Origin: Nocardioides sp. JS614
GTDB lineage: Bacteria > Actinomycetota > Actinomycetes > Propionibacteriales > Nocardioidaceae
Assembly: GCF_000015265.1 (NCBI RefSeq)
Contig: NC_008699.1
Location: 1-64,000, forward strand
Direction: 5' to 3'
Length of the DNA: 64,000 nucleotides
Below are positions 13,975 through 22,373 of the stretch, one piece after another; position 1 is the stretch's first letter, and every line of letters starts with the position of its first letter. A program made the position numbers and the translations under genes. The notes beneath the pieces are model-generated. The model was not told the DNA's origin and did not search any database. It was given only the letters and a program-made list of their open reading frames with translations.

Positions 13975-14715
13975 TCAGAGCCGCTCGCGCGAGTGCAGCG
14001 CCCGGACCGTCGGCGAGGTCTCGACGGCCGCCGGGTCGGGGTACGTCCCGAACAGCCGGTCGGCGGTGCCGGCCGTGGTCACCGTGAACCAGTAGTGCTC
14101 GCTCTTGTAGTGGTGCAGCCGGTGGTTGCGCCACACCGAGCGGTACCACCGCGAGCGCGGCCGGTAGTCGCTGTGCAGCAGGTAGTGGGTCCACTCGTAG
14201 CCCGACATGATCGCGTAGACGGCGACCAGCAGCGTGAGTGCGCTCGACGTCGTCGGCATCGCCAGCCACGCGATCGCGACGTACGACGGGAACAACCAGA
14301 GCTCGACCTGCCACGGGATGAACACCAGCGGGATCGCGCGCGGGTCGGCGTGATGGGCACGGTGCTTGCGGGCCAGCAGCGGGTCGAGCGTGACCGGGCC
14401 GACGTGGCGGGGCCGCCAGTGCAGGATCCCGACGTGCACCACCCACTCGACGACCGGCAGCGTGGCGACCAGGCCGACCGGGACCAGCAGCTCCCACCAG
14501 GCTCCGCCGCCCACCAGCACCCGAGCGAGGAGCGAGGCCACGATGCAGCTGGCCATCATCCATGGCGAGGGATGGCGCCAGAACGACCGCCAGGCCTGGC
14601 CGAGCGAGACGTTCGTCCGCCGGGAGCCGGTGATCCGCTGCTCGTCGGCGGCCACCCGCTGGGCGGCGAGCCGCTCGACCTCCCCCGAGGCAATCGGGCT
14701 CTGCGACTTCGTCAT
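13975..14715 (-). CDS. Sterol desaturase / fatty acid hydroxylase family membrane protein
   Basis: The family comprises integral-membrane di-iron oxygenases acting on lipids, carotenoids or sterols. The 246-residue protein has several membrane helices (about 45-95 and 130-170) and the histidine clusters RKHRAHH, HYLLHSDY and HRLHHYKSEHYW that bind the two irons. The substrate cannot be read from sequence. It overlaps the upstream FadR-type regulator by 4 nt (ATGA), so the two form an operon. The 3' end converges with the preceding gene, 10 nt apart. Confidence 0.9.
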   Translation of the reverse strand: MTKSQSPIASGEVERLAAQRVAADEQRITGSRRTNVSLGQAWRSFWRHPSPWMMASCIVASLLARVLVGGGAWWELLVPVGLVATLPVVEWVVHVGILHWRPRHVGPVTLDPLLARKHRAHHADPRAIPLVFIPWQVELWLFPSYVAIAWLAMPTTSSALTLLVAVYAIMSGYEWTHYLLHSDYRPRSRWYRSVWRNHRLHHYKSEHYWFTVTTAGTADRLFGTYPDPAAVETSPTVRALHSRERL

Positions 14716-15443
14716 GAGTCCTCCTGGTCCGAGTCCAGTGCGGCGAGGGCGGTGAGCAGGCTGGTGGTGGCCGGGCGCAGCACCCGGTCGGCCGCCGCCC
14801 GCGCCGTCTCGGGATCGCCGGCCCCGATCGCGGCCGTCAGCAGCCGGTAGGCCCCGACCTGGCCGACCTCCTCGGCCATCAGCGCGGCCAGCGCCTCGAG
14901 GGCCGGCTCGTAGGCCGCCCGCAGGCTGTTGAACATCAGCCGGAACACCATCGAGTCGGCGGCGTCGACGACCAGGTCCCAGAACGCCAGGGCGTGCCGC
15001 TGCCGCTCGATGCCGTCCTCGGTGCCTTCGAGCGCAGCGACCGTCTCGGCGAGCACCGGCTCGAGGGCGGGCCCGCCGCGCTCGGCCGCCAGGGCGGCCA
15101 CCCCGGGGCCGACCACCAGCCGGGCCTCGAGGATGCTGCGCGCCACGGCCGGGTCGAGCTCGCCGCGGCGCACCAGGAGACGGGGGAGCAGGTCGAGGCC
15201 GCCGTACCGCCGGAAGTCGCGCACCGTCGTCGCGCCGCCGTGGCGCACGTCGAGCAACCGGGTCTGCGCCATCCGCTGCAGCGCCTCGCGGACCGCGGGC
15301 CGGGAGACGCCGAGCACCTCCGCGAGGCGGCGCTCGCTGGGCAGCGCCTCACCCGCGCCGATGCCGCCGTCGACCACCTCGGAGAGGACCTGGTCGAAGA
15401 CCTCGTCGGGAACCGAGCGGCGGTTCACGGGTTGCAGGGGCAT
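14712..15443 (-). CDS. FadR-subfamily GntR transcription regulator
   Basis: The 243-residue protein has an N-terminal winged helix (PSERRLAEVLGVSRPAVREALQRM, about residues 35-60) and a C-terminal all-helical FCD ligand-binding domain with the expected Asp/His-rich metal or ligand site region. It probably controls itself and the co-transcribed hydroxylase gene, by analogy with adjacent FadR regulators. ATG 15443 (MPLQPVNRRS) is preferred over a GTG 18 nt upstream because family members start this way; no clear ribosome site decides it. Confidence 0.88.
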   Translation of the reverse strand: MPLQPVNRRSVPDEVFDQVLSEVVDGGIGAGEALPSERRLAEVLGVSRPAVREALQRMAQTRLLDVRHGGATTVRDFRRYGGLDLLPRLLVRRGELDPAVARSILEARLVVGPGVAALAAERGGPALEPVLAETVAALEGTEDGIERQRHALAFWDLVVDAADSMVFRLMFNSLRAAYEPALEALAALMAEEVGQVGAYRLLTAAIGAGDPETARAAADRVLRPATTSLLTALAALDSDQEDS

Positions 15444-15549
15444 CCCGGGCAGCGTAGGCACGGGGGTGGCCGGTGGTCAAGTGGTCAGACCAGATTGACC
15501 AATGCCGGCCGGCGGTCGCGTGGGGTGGCCCGCTGCGTACGCTGGCGTC

Positions 15550-16314
15550 GTGCCCCGGACGCTCGCCCCGCGTTTCTGGGCGGCGCATCTGCTCGCCCTG
15601 GTGCTGGTCGGCGTCGCCGTCGGCCTGGGCTTCTGGCAGCTCGGCGCCTGGCAGGAGCACCGCCGGATCGAGGCCCGGGACCTGACCCACGCCGAGCCGC
15701 TCCCGTTGGCCGAGGTGATCGGACCCGACGACCCGTTCCCGGGGGACAGCATCGGGCAGCCGGTGACCGTGTCGGGCACCTGGGTCGGCGCCGGCACCGT
15801 CTACGTCTCCGGCCGTGAGCACGAAGGTCACGAGGGCTACTGGGTGGTGACGCCGCTGGCGGTCGGGTCGGCCGACGCCCCGGCGCTCCCGGTGGTCCGA
15901 GGCTGGGTGGCCGACCCCGCTGACGCCCCCGAGGCGCCGAGCGGGACGGCGGACCTCCAGGCCTGGCTGCAGCCGCCGGAGGGCACCGGGCAGCCCGACG
16001 ACGACCCCGCCGACGACGTCCTCCCGCAGCTGCGCATCGCCGACGTCATCCAGCACGTCGACCAGGACCTGTACGGCGCCTACGGCGTCGCGCAGACGCC
16101 CGGGCCCGGACTCGAGCCCGCCTCGCTCGAGCAGTTGCCCCAGGTCGACGCGCTCACCGGCCTGCGCAACCTGCTCTACGCGATCGAGTGGTGGTTCTTC
16201 GGCGCGTTCGCGCTGTTCATCTGGTGGCGCTGGGTGACCGAGGAGCCCGACGAGGTCGCCGGAGCCGGGGCGGCCGGGGAGCGGGCCGACGAGCCCTCGG
16301 GCATCGGTCCGTAG
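15550..16314 (+). CDS. SURF1 family cytochrome oxidase assembly protein
   Basis: SURF1 proteins assist haem a insertion into cytochrome c oxidase. The 254-residue protein has the two-helix layout of the family: an N-terminal membrane helix with the FWQLGAWQEHR signature (residues about 10-40) and a C-terminal helix YAIEWWFFGAFALFIWWRW; between them is the periplasmic domain with EGYWVVTPL and VVRGWV. GTG 15550 gives MPRTLAPRFW. Downstream DUF3817 follows after 9 nt and is probably co-transcribed. Confidence 0.9.
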   Translation: MPRTLAPRFWAAHLLALVLVGVAVGLGFWQLGAWQEHRRIEARDLTHAEPLPLAEVIGPDDPFPGDSIGQPVTVSGTWVGAGTVYVSGREHEGHEGYWVVTPLAVGSADAPALPVVRGWVADPADAPEAPSGTADLQAWLQPPEGTGQPDDDPADDVLPQLRIADVIQHVDQDLYGAYGVAQTPGPGLEPASLEQLPQVDALTGLRNLLYAIEWWFFGAFALFIWWRWVTEEPDEVAGAGAAGERADEPSGIGP

Positions 16315-16323
16315 GGTGGCCTC

Positions 16324-16671
16324 GTGAAGAACCTGTTCAACACCTACCGGGTGCTCGCGACGATCGTCGGGGTGCTGCTCGCCTTCGCCTCGCTGGTCGC
16401 CGCGCCGCTGAAGTACCTCGCGACCGAGGACAGCGGGCTGCAGCGGTTCGGCGAGTCCGCCAGCATCGTGTGGCTGGTCCACGGCTGGGTCTTCATGATC
16501 TACGTGGTGGTCGCGTTCCTGCTGGCCCGGCGGGCGCGGTGGACGATCGGCTTCACCGTGCTGATGCTCGTCGCCGGCCTGATCCCGCTGCTGATCTTCT
16601 GGGTCGAGCGCCGGGTCACCCGGAAGGTGCGGGTCGAGAACCCCGAGCTCGTCGGGTCCACGGCTGGGTGA
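16324..16671 (+). CDS. DUF3817 membrane protein
   Basis: The 115-residue protein has three membrane helices (about 8-28, 48-70, 75-98) and the family pattern YRVLATIVGVLLAF, APLKYLA and VHGWVFMIYVVV. DUF3817 is widespread in actinobacteria, often beside SURF1, and has no established function. GTG 16324 is used as start. Confidence 0.87.
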   Translation: MKNLFNTYRVLATIVGVLLAFASLVAAPLKYLATEDSGLQRFGESASIVWLVHGWVFMIYVVVAFLLARRARWTIGFTVLMLVAGLIPLLIFWVERRVTRKVRVENPELVGSTAG

Positions 16672-16700
16672 GCCGCCGGTGAGCCGAGGGTGACCCGCGC

Positions 16701-17573
16701 ATGACCACCGCGTTCGTCCTCGGTGGCGGCGGCGTCCTCGGCGCCGTCGAGGTCGGCATGCTGCGGGCCCTGCTCGAGCGCGGCATCGTCCCGGACCTGG
16801 TCCTCGGCACCAGCGTCGGCGCCCTCAACGGCGCCCTGGTCGCCCGGCAACCCGACCTGGGCGTGATCGACAAGCTCACCGCGATGTGGCGCGGTGCCGG
16901 GAAGCGCGACGGGGAGGGCGACGGGCCGCAGCCTCAGCAGGTGTACGGCGACCGCCCGCTGCGGACCGTGCGCCGCGCGATGTCGACCGGCACCCACCTG
17001 TGGTCCGCCGGGCCGCTGCAACGGGCCCTGGCGGCGGAGTTCGGCGACCTCACCTTCGAGGACCTGCCGGTCCGGTTCCAGGTCTGCGCGGCCAGCATCG
17101 AGCGCGCGGCCGAGCACTGGTTCGACTCCGGCCCGCTCGTGGGGGCAGTCGTCGCGAGCGCCGCCGTACCCGGTCTCCTGCCACCGGCCCGGGTCGGCGA
17201 CGAGCACTTCCTCGACGGCGGGATCGTCAACTCGATCCCGTTGGGCCGGGCGGTGCAGCTCGGCGCGGACCGGGTCTTCGTGCTCCAGGTCGGGCGCATC
17301 GACCGGCCGCTGACCGTGCCCCGCCGGCCCTGGGAGGTCGCCCGGGTCTCCTTCGAGATCGCCCGCCGGCACCGGTTCATCCGCGAGGTCGAGGAGCTGC
17401 CCGAGGACGTCGAGGCCTACGTGCTCCCGGCCCGCGGGACCTCCGCCCGCGACGACTCGCTGCTGGGGAGCCGCGACTTCGCCAGCGTCCAGGCCCGCAT
17501 CGACGAGACGTACGACGCCTCGGTGGCCTACCTCGACGAGCAGCTCGGGCCGGTGTCTGCGAGCGAGCGGTGA
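16701..17573 (+). CDS. Patatin-like phospholipase (RssA-type)
   Basis: This is a predicted serine acyl hydrolase. The 290-residue protein has the oxyanion-hole motif GGGGVLG at residues 8-14, the nucleophile elbow GTSVG with Ser38, and the second dyad member in LDGGIVNS near residue 173. No signal peptide is visible, so it is likely cytoplasmic. Its stop overlaps the start of an acyltransferase gene by 3 nt, suggesting a joint role in phospholipid remodelling (inference). Confidence 0.9.
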   Translation: MTTAFVLGGGGVLGAVEVGMLRALLERGIVPDLVLGTSVGALNGALVARQPDLGVIDKLTAMWRGAGKRDGEGDGPQPQQVYGDRPLRTVRRAMSTGTHLWSAGPLQRALAAEFGDLTFEDLPVRFQVCAASIERAAEHWFDSGPLVGAVVASAAVPGLLPPARVGDEHFLDGGIVNSIPLGRAVQLGADRVFVLQVGRIDRPLTVPRRPWEVARVSFEIARRHRFIREVEELPEDVEAYVLPARGTSARDDSLLGSRDFASVQARIDETYDASVAYLDEQLGPVSASER

Positions 17574-18589
17574 TCCGGCTACTGCGGCGGCTCGTGATCG
17601 CGCCGGCCGTCGTGGCGCTGACCGGGCTGCTGTGGTTCACGCTGCCGCTGTGGGTGATCGGCGCCGCCGCGCTCTCGCCGGTGGTGCCGGGCCGGCTGCG
17701 GCCGCTGCGGATCATGTGGGTGGCGATCGTCTACCTCACGTGCGAGGCGATCCTCCTGGTGGTGCTGTTCGGGCTGTGGCTCGCGTCCGGGTTCGGGTGG
17801 CGGCTGCGCTCGCCGTACTTCGAGGGCATCCACTACGACCTGGTCCAGGGCACGATGTGGGTGTTCTTCCGGGAAGCGCGACGGGTGCTGCGGCTGCGGA
17901 TCGAGACCGAGGGCCCGGCACCGGACGCACACCCGGGGCGGCCGGTCCTGGTGTGTTGCCGGCACGCCGGACCGGGGGACTCCTTCGTGCTGATCCACAC
18001 CCTGATGGCGTGGTACGCCCGGGAGCCGCGCGTGGTGCTCAAGGACACGCTCGCCTGGGACCCGGCGATCGACGTGATCCTCAACCGGATCCCGGCCCGG
18101 TTCATCACGCCGAACCCCGCGGACGGCGATCGGCTGGAGGACCAGATCGCCACCCTGGCGACCGGACTGGACGAGAACGACGCGTTCGTGATCTTCCCCG
18201 AGGGCGGCAACTTCACCCCGCAGCGCCGGCAGCGGGCCATCGACCGGCTCCGCCGGCTCGGCATGGAGCGGATGGCCGCGCGCGCCGAGCGGATGACCCA
18301 TGTCCTGGCGCCGCGGCCCGGTGGCTTCCTCGCCGCGCTCGACGCGGCCCCGGACGCCGACGTGGTGCTGGTGGCGCACACCGGGCTCGACCACCTGCTC
18401 ACCGTCGGCGACGTCTGGCGCGAGCTGCCGATGGACAAGCGGATCGTGATGCGGTGGTGGCAGGTGCCGCGCGGGGAGATCCCGGCGGATCGCGACGAGC
18501 GGATCGACTGGCTCTACGGCTGGTGGGAGCGGATCGACGTCTGGATCCAGCAGAACCGGCCCGAGGACCTGTCCCCGGGCCGGCGCTGA
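17570..18589 (+). CDS. 1-acyl-sn-glycerol-3-phosphate acyltransferase-like protein (PlsC family)
   Basis: The 339-residue protein has two or three N-terminal membrane helices (about 10-75) followed by an acyltransferase domain. The catalytic motif appears as CRHAGPGDSF (H-x4-D, with G-P-G-D replacing the usual N-H-x-S-x-x-D spacing) and the phosphate-binding motif as FPEGGNFT. Such proteins transfer acyl groups to lysophospholipid-type acceptors at the membrane. GTG 17570 overlaps the patatin stop, so the two are translationally coupled. Confidence 0.85.
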   Translation: MIRLLRRLVIAPAVVALTGLLWFTLPLWVIGAAALSPVVPGRLRPLRIMWVAIVYLTCEAILLVVLFGLWLASGFGWRLRSPYFEGIHYDLVQGTMWVFFREARRVLRLRIETEGPAPDAHPGRPVLVCCRHAGPGDSFVLIHTLMAWYAREPRVVLKDTLAWDPAIDVILNRIPARFITPNPADGDRLEDQIATLATGLDENDAFVIFPEGGNFTPQRRQRAIDRLRRLGMERMAARAERMTHVLAPRPGGFLAALDAAPDADVVLVAHTGLDHLLTVGDVWRELPMDKRIVMRWWQVPRGEIPADRDERIDWLYGWWERIDVWIQQNRPEDLSPGRR

Positions 18590-18610
18590 CGGTGCTGCGA
18601 CTGGCTCCGC

Positions 18611-19255
18611 TCAGCCCTTGTTCTCGTCCACCTCGACGACCTCGGCCGGGTCGTCGGGCGTGGTGACGGGGTGCGGGGCCTCGGCCTGGTCGGCGATCGC
18701 CTCGTCCGGCGACGAGCCCCCCTCGTCGTCGGTGGGCTGGGCCGGCGCGGCGGCGGGCGAGGCCGGCGCGGGCGCCGGGGTCGGCGTGTAGGAGGACTGC
18801 CAGTTCGCACTCTGGTCGCTGCCGCGGAGCTTCTTGGCCACGAACGCAGCGAGGGCGGCCAGGCCGGTCAGCAGGAGCAGCTTCTTGCCCTTGCCACGCT
18901 TCTTCTTCCTGGGTGTGGCGACCTCGGTGACCTTGGTGGCCGCGGCATCGGCGGCCTCCGCGGCCCGTTCCGCGGCGAGGCTCGCGCCGGCGGCGACCTT
19001 CTCGGCGGCCAGGGCGGCGCCCGAGGCGATGGCCGGTGCGGCCTTAGCACGGGCCTCGGCGATGACCGGTGCGGCCTTGGCCCGGGCGTCGGCGAGCACG
19101 GGGGCGGCCTTGGTGCGCGCGTCGGCGATCACCGGCCCGGCCTTCTCACGCGCCGTGGCGACCGCGGACTCGAGCTGCGGCTTGACCTGGTCGACGTACT
19201 GGGTGACGGTCTCGCTCGCCTGGTCGATCAGGGACTTCTTCTTGCGCAGACCCAT
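18611..19255 (-). CDS. Alanine-rich amphipathic-repeat protein with one membrane segment
   Basis: I do not recognise a named family. The 214-residue protein starts MGLRKKKSLIDQASETVTQY and has about 90 residues of helical repeats of the type ARTKAAPVLAD / ARAKAAPVIAE (four clear copies near residues 35-85), resembling apolipoprotein-like or LEA-like amphipathic helices. A basic patch KKKRGKGKK precedes a membrane-like segment LLLLTGLAALAAFVAKKL (about 125-142); the C-terminus is Pro/Ala/Asp-rich and ends acidic. It is convergent with the acyltransferase gene. Similar proteins are common and uncharacterised in actinobacteria. Confidence 0.8.
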   Translation of the reverse strand: MGLRKKKSLIDQASETVTQYVDQVKPQLESAVATAREKAGPVIADARTKAAPVLADARAKAAPVIAEARAKAAPAIASGAALAAEKVAAGASLAAERAAEAADAAATKVTEVATPRKKKRGKGKKLLLLTGLAALAAFVAKKLRGSDQSANWQSSYTPTPAPAPASPAAAPAQPTDDEGGSSPDEAIADQAEAPHPVTTPDDPAEVVEVDENKG

Positions 19256-19411
19256 CGTGGGGCACTTCCTCTCGTCGTGTCCTGCCTCATTCGATCATGT
19301 CACCCGGGGGCGAACCAGAGGCAAGGCTGCCGGGTGGGCTCCTTGCGGGCCGTGCGAGGATCGGACGGCACGTACACCGTGCCGTGTACCCATCTGACGT
19401 GAGAGGCACTC

Positions 19412-19924
19412 ATGGCTGACCTTCAGGCCGTTCTCAAGACCAACCGGGGTGACATCACCCTCAACCTCTTCCCGGACCACGCGCCGGAGACGGTCGCCAA
19501 CTTCACCGGCCTCGCCGAGGGCACCAAGGCGTACGACGCGGGCAACGGCAAGACCGGCCCGTTCTACGACGGCCTCGGCTTCCACCGGGTCATCGAGGGC
19601 TTCATGATCCAGGGCGGCTGCCCGCTCGGCACCGGCACCGGCGGCCCCGGCTACACCTTCAAGGACGAGCCGCACCCCGAGCTGACCTTCGACAAGCCGT
19701 ACCTGCTCGCGATGGCGAATGCCGGCCCGGGCACCAACGGCTCGCAGTTCTTCATCACGGTCGGCGCGACCACGTGGCTGAACTTCAAGCACACGATCTT
19801 CGGCGAGGTCGCCGACCAGGCCTCCCGCGACGTCGTCGACGCGATCGCCACCACGGCCACCGGTCCGGGCGACCGCCCGGCCGAGCCGGTCGTGATCGAG
19901 ACCGTCGAGATCGTCCGCGGCTGA
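19412..19924 (+). CDS. ppiA: Peptidyl-prolyl cis-trans isomerase, cyclophilin type
   Basis: It catalyses proline cis-trans isomerisation in protein folding, in the cytoplasm (no signal peptide). The 170-residue protein carries the cyclophilin signature FHRVIEGFMIQGG, the MANAGPGTNGSQFFITV core and FKHTIFGEV. GAGAGG 7 nt before ATG 19412 supports the start. A 6-bp inverted repeat (GGCACG and CGTGCC, 19367-19383) lies in the upstream region. Confidence 0.95.
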   Translation: MADLQAVLKTNRGDITLNLFPDHAPETVANFTGLAEGTKAYDAGNGKTGPFYDGLGFHRVIEGFMIQGGCPLGTGTGGPGYTFKDEPHPELTFDKPYLLAMANAGPGTNGSQFFITVGATTWLNFKHTIFGEVADQASRDVVDAIATTATGPGDRPAEPVVIETVEIVRG

Positions 19925-19940
19925 CCCAGGACCACCGAGC

Positions 19941-20861
19941 TTGTCCGAACACGCGACGCCCCCGGCCGGGGTGCCGACCTGCTATCGCCACCCCGGCCGC
20001 GAGGCGCACATCCGCTGCCAGCGCTGCGACCGGCCGATCTGCCCGGACTGCATGCGCGACGCGGCCGTGGGGTTCCAGTGCCCCGAGTGCGTGGCCGAAG
20101 GCCGCAAGAGCACCCGTGCCGGCCGCACCGCCTTCGGCGGGCTGCGGCCGGGCAACGCCGGGACGACGTCGTTCGTCCTGATCGGCATCAACGCCTTCGT
20201 CTGGCTGATGATCCTGGCCAGCGGGGGCAGCTCGAGCCGGGTGCTGGCCTGGCTGGAGCTGCGGCCGAACGGGCTGTGCCTCAACGCCGCCGGCGGCTTC
20301 GACACCACCCGGGCCGTGTGCTCGGGCCGGGGCGAGTGGCTGCCCGGTGTGTACGACGGTGCCTACTGGCAGCTGCTCACCAGCACGTTCACGCACGTCC
20401 AGCCGTTGCACATCGCGTTCAACATGTTCGCGCTCTACGTGCTCGGCCCCCAGCTGGAGCTGGCCATCGGCCGGATCCGCTTCCTGGCGCTGTACCTGCT
20501 CTCCGGGCTCACCGGGTCCGCGCTGGTCTACTGGGCGTCCCCGGAGTTCCAGGCCACCGTCGGCGCCTCCGGCGCGATCTTCGGCCTGATGGGCGCGCTG
20601 CTCGTGGTGGCCTACAAGATGCGGGCGAACACCCAGCAGATCCTGATGTGGATCGGCATCAACTTCGTCTTCACGGTGGTGGTCAGCAACATCTCCTGGC
20701 AAGGCCACCTGGGCGGGTTCCTCGGCGGCCTGGTGATCGCCGCGATCCTCGTCTACGCCCCGCGCGGGCCGAAGCGCCCCTGGTTCCAGGTCTCCGGGCT
20801 GGTGCTGGTCGCCGCCCTCACCGCCGTCGCGGTCGTCCTCCGCACCGCGGCCCTCGGCTGA
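19941..20861 (+). CDS. Rhomboid family intramembrane serine protease with N-terminal zinc-binding domain
   Basis: The 306-residue protein has an N-terminal B-box-like zinc-binding segment (CYRHPGREAHIRCQRCDRPICPDCM, with eight Cys/His in the first 50 residues), then six to seven membrane helices. The catalytic serine is in VGASGAIFG and the histidine in WQGHLGGFLGG, the rhomboid dyad. Family role: cleavage of membrane-protein segments within the bilayer. The TTG start at 19941 is 17 nt after ppiA; the zinc domain is complete from there. Confidence 0.9.
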   Translation: MSEHATPPAGVPTCYRHPGREAHIRCQRCDRPICPDCMRDAAVGFQCPECVAEGRKSTRAGRTAFGGLRPGNAGTTSFVLIGINAFVWLMILASGGSSSRVLAWLELRPNGLCLNAAGGFDTTRAVCSGRGEWLPGVYDGAYWQLLTSTFTHVQPLHIAFNMFALYVLGPQLELAIGRIRFLALYLLSGLTGSALVYWASPEFQATVGASGAIFGLMGALLVVAYKMRANTQQILMWIGINFVFTVVVSNISWQGHLGGFLGGLVIAAILVYAPRGPKRPWFQVSGLVLVAALTAVAVVLRTAALG

Positions 20862-20883
20862 CCCGCGCCGCCCTGCGCCCCGC

Positions 20884-20931
20884 GGACGTCATACGGAGGG
20901 TGTCACCTGTGGCTCCGTCCGCATGACGTCC
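20884..20931. repeat. 48-bp hairpin repeat, upstream copy
   Basis: Outer arms GGACGTCAT and ATGACGTCC pair, inner arms ACGGAG and CTCCGT pair with a 4-nt CCGC bulge on the right, and the loop includes GGTGTCACC. A second copy at 22009-22056 differs at one base. The pair bracket the DUF559 gene as direct repeats. Confidence 0.9.
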
Positions 20932-21061
20932 TGGGGCGAGGGCGCAGGAGTGTGCCGGAGAGCGTGCGAGAAGCGTGCACAGTGGCGCCCCGGACCGGGT
21001 TCTCCACAGCGCGGGTCGGCGCGGGTCGCGTCGCAGACTCCTGGCAGGGAGTGTGTCGGCC

Positions 21062-22003
21062 ATGGCACGACGCACCCCCTCCGACGACCCTCGACTGATC
21101 AACGTCCGTCAGCTGGCGAGAGACCAAGGCGAGGTCGTGTCGCGCAAGCAGGTGTATGCGCTCGGGCTCACCCGGTGGGAGGTGCGCGCCGAGGTACGCG
21201 CCGGCCGGTGGCAGCTCGTCGGCGACCAGGCGGTGTGTGTCCACAACAGCGTCCTCAGCGACGTGGGCGAGCAGTGGGCGGCGGTCTTCCAGGGCGGACC
21301 GCGGGCCCAGCTGGACGGCGCCTCCGCGCTGGTGGCCGCAGGGCTCGAGCGGTACGAGGTCGACCGGGTCCGGATATCGGTGCCGCGCGGTGCGCGGGTA
21401 CGCCGCAACCGGCGCTTCGACATCCGGCAGACCCGTCGGTGGGCGGCCGGCGACCTCGCAGCGGGCGGCATCCCCCGCACGCGGGTCGAGGTCGCAGCCG
21501 TCCGCGGTCCGTTGTGGGCGCGTACCGACAAGGAGGCGACGTACCTGCTCACCCTCGTCGTGCAGCAGGGGATGGCGCGACCGGAGGACATCGGGATGGA
21601 GCTCCTGCGGATCCGGCGTGACCGACGCCGCCTGCTCCTCCACGCCGTTCTCAACGACCTGCTCGACGGCGCCCGGAGCCTCGGGGAGATCGACGTCGGC
21701 AGGGAGCTGCGGCGGCGTGGGCTGCCCGCCCCCGATCGGCAGGTCCTCCGACGCGACCGGGCCCACCGGTACTACCTCGACCTGTACTGGCCGGACTTCC
21801 ACCTGGTCGTGGAGGTCGACGGCATCCACCACAGCTGGGCGGAGAATGTCGTGGGCGACGCGCTACGCCAGAACGCGCTGGCGCTTGACGGCGACACGGT
21901 GCTGCGCTTGCCGCTGCTCGGGCTCCGGCTCGAACCGGACCGGTTCTTCGGCCAGATCGAACGAGCGCTGCGCACCGCGGGCTGGATGCCGGCGGCCGCG
22001 TGA
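21062..22003 (+). CDS. DUF559-type (Vsr-like fold) predicted nuclease with N-terminal AbiEi-like winged helix
   Basis: The 313-residue protein has an N-terminal segment (LINVRQLARDQGEVVSRKQV, about 10-75) like the winged helix of AbiEi-type antitoxins, a middle region, and a C-terminal DUF559 domain of the Vsr/PD-(D/E)xK fold: YLDLYWPDFHLVVEVDGIHH, then RQNAL and DTVLRLP. The Asp and Glu of this block are the expected metal ligands. Such genes are present in several copies in many actinobacteria and have no settled role. ATG 21062 with AGGGA 11 nt upstream is used; GTG 21053 is possible. Two 48-bp hairpin repeats flank the gene. Confidence 0.8.
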   Translation: MARRTPSDDPRLINVRQLARDQGEVVSRKQVYALGLTRWEVRAEVRAGRWQLVGDQAVCVHNSVLSDVGEQWAAVFQGGPRAQLDGASALVAAGLERYEVDRVRISVPRGARVRRNRRFDIRQTRRWAAGDLAAGGIPRTRVEVAAVRGPLWARTDKEATYLLTLVVQQGMARPEDIGMELLRIRRDRRRLLLHAVLNDLLDGARSLGEIDVGRELRRRGLPAPDRQVLRRDRAHRYYLDLYWPDFHLVVEVDGIHHSWAENVVGDALRQNALALDGDTVLRLPLLGLRLEPDRFFGQIERALRTAGWMPAAA

Positions 22004-22008
22004 TCCCC

Positions 22009-22056
22009 GGACGTCAGACGGAGGGTGTCACCTGTGGCTCCGTCCGCATGACGTCC
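22009..22056. repeat. 48-bp hairpin repeat, downstream copy
   Basis: This copy matches 20884-20931 at 47 of 48 positions, in the same orientation; the difference (T to G) is in the outer left arm. It begins 5 nt after the DUF559 stop codon and may also act as its terminator. Confidence 0.9.
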
Positions 22057-22112
22057 GGCGGCGCTACCCGCCGAGCCCTGGGACGGCCGTTCTCCCCAGG
22101 TGTGGAATGACC

Positions 22113-22144
22113 TGTGGAGAACTACATCGATGTAGTTCTCCACA
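22113..22144. repeat. Perfect 32-bp palindrome between direct repeats
   Basis: The arms start TGTGGAGAACTACATC and are perfectly complementary with no spacer. Direct repeats TCCCCAGGTGTGGA flank it at about 22094-22107 and 22151-22164. The palindrome ends read TGTGGAGAA / TTCTCCACA, each one base from a DnaA box. The surrounding 22057-22373 spacer has no convincing gene. Confidence 0.85.
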
Positions 22145-22373
22145 ACGCTGTCCCCAGGTGTGGATGAACCGCGCCGCCGGCCCCGTGGGGGTCCGGCGGC
22201 GTGATCGCTGCTGCTGTGTGCGGCTGGGGTCGGCGGTGGCTGAGATGGTGGCTGAGGTGGTGGGCACCTCACCGGGTCTCGACGCGGCCGTCGCGACCTC
22301 CTTCGTCGGTCGCGGCCTTGCTCGACCTTCACGGGCGACGCCGTCACCTCGTTCCTCGGTGACGGCTGCCCGC

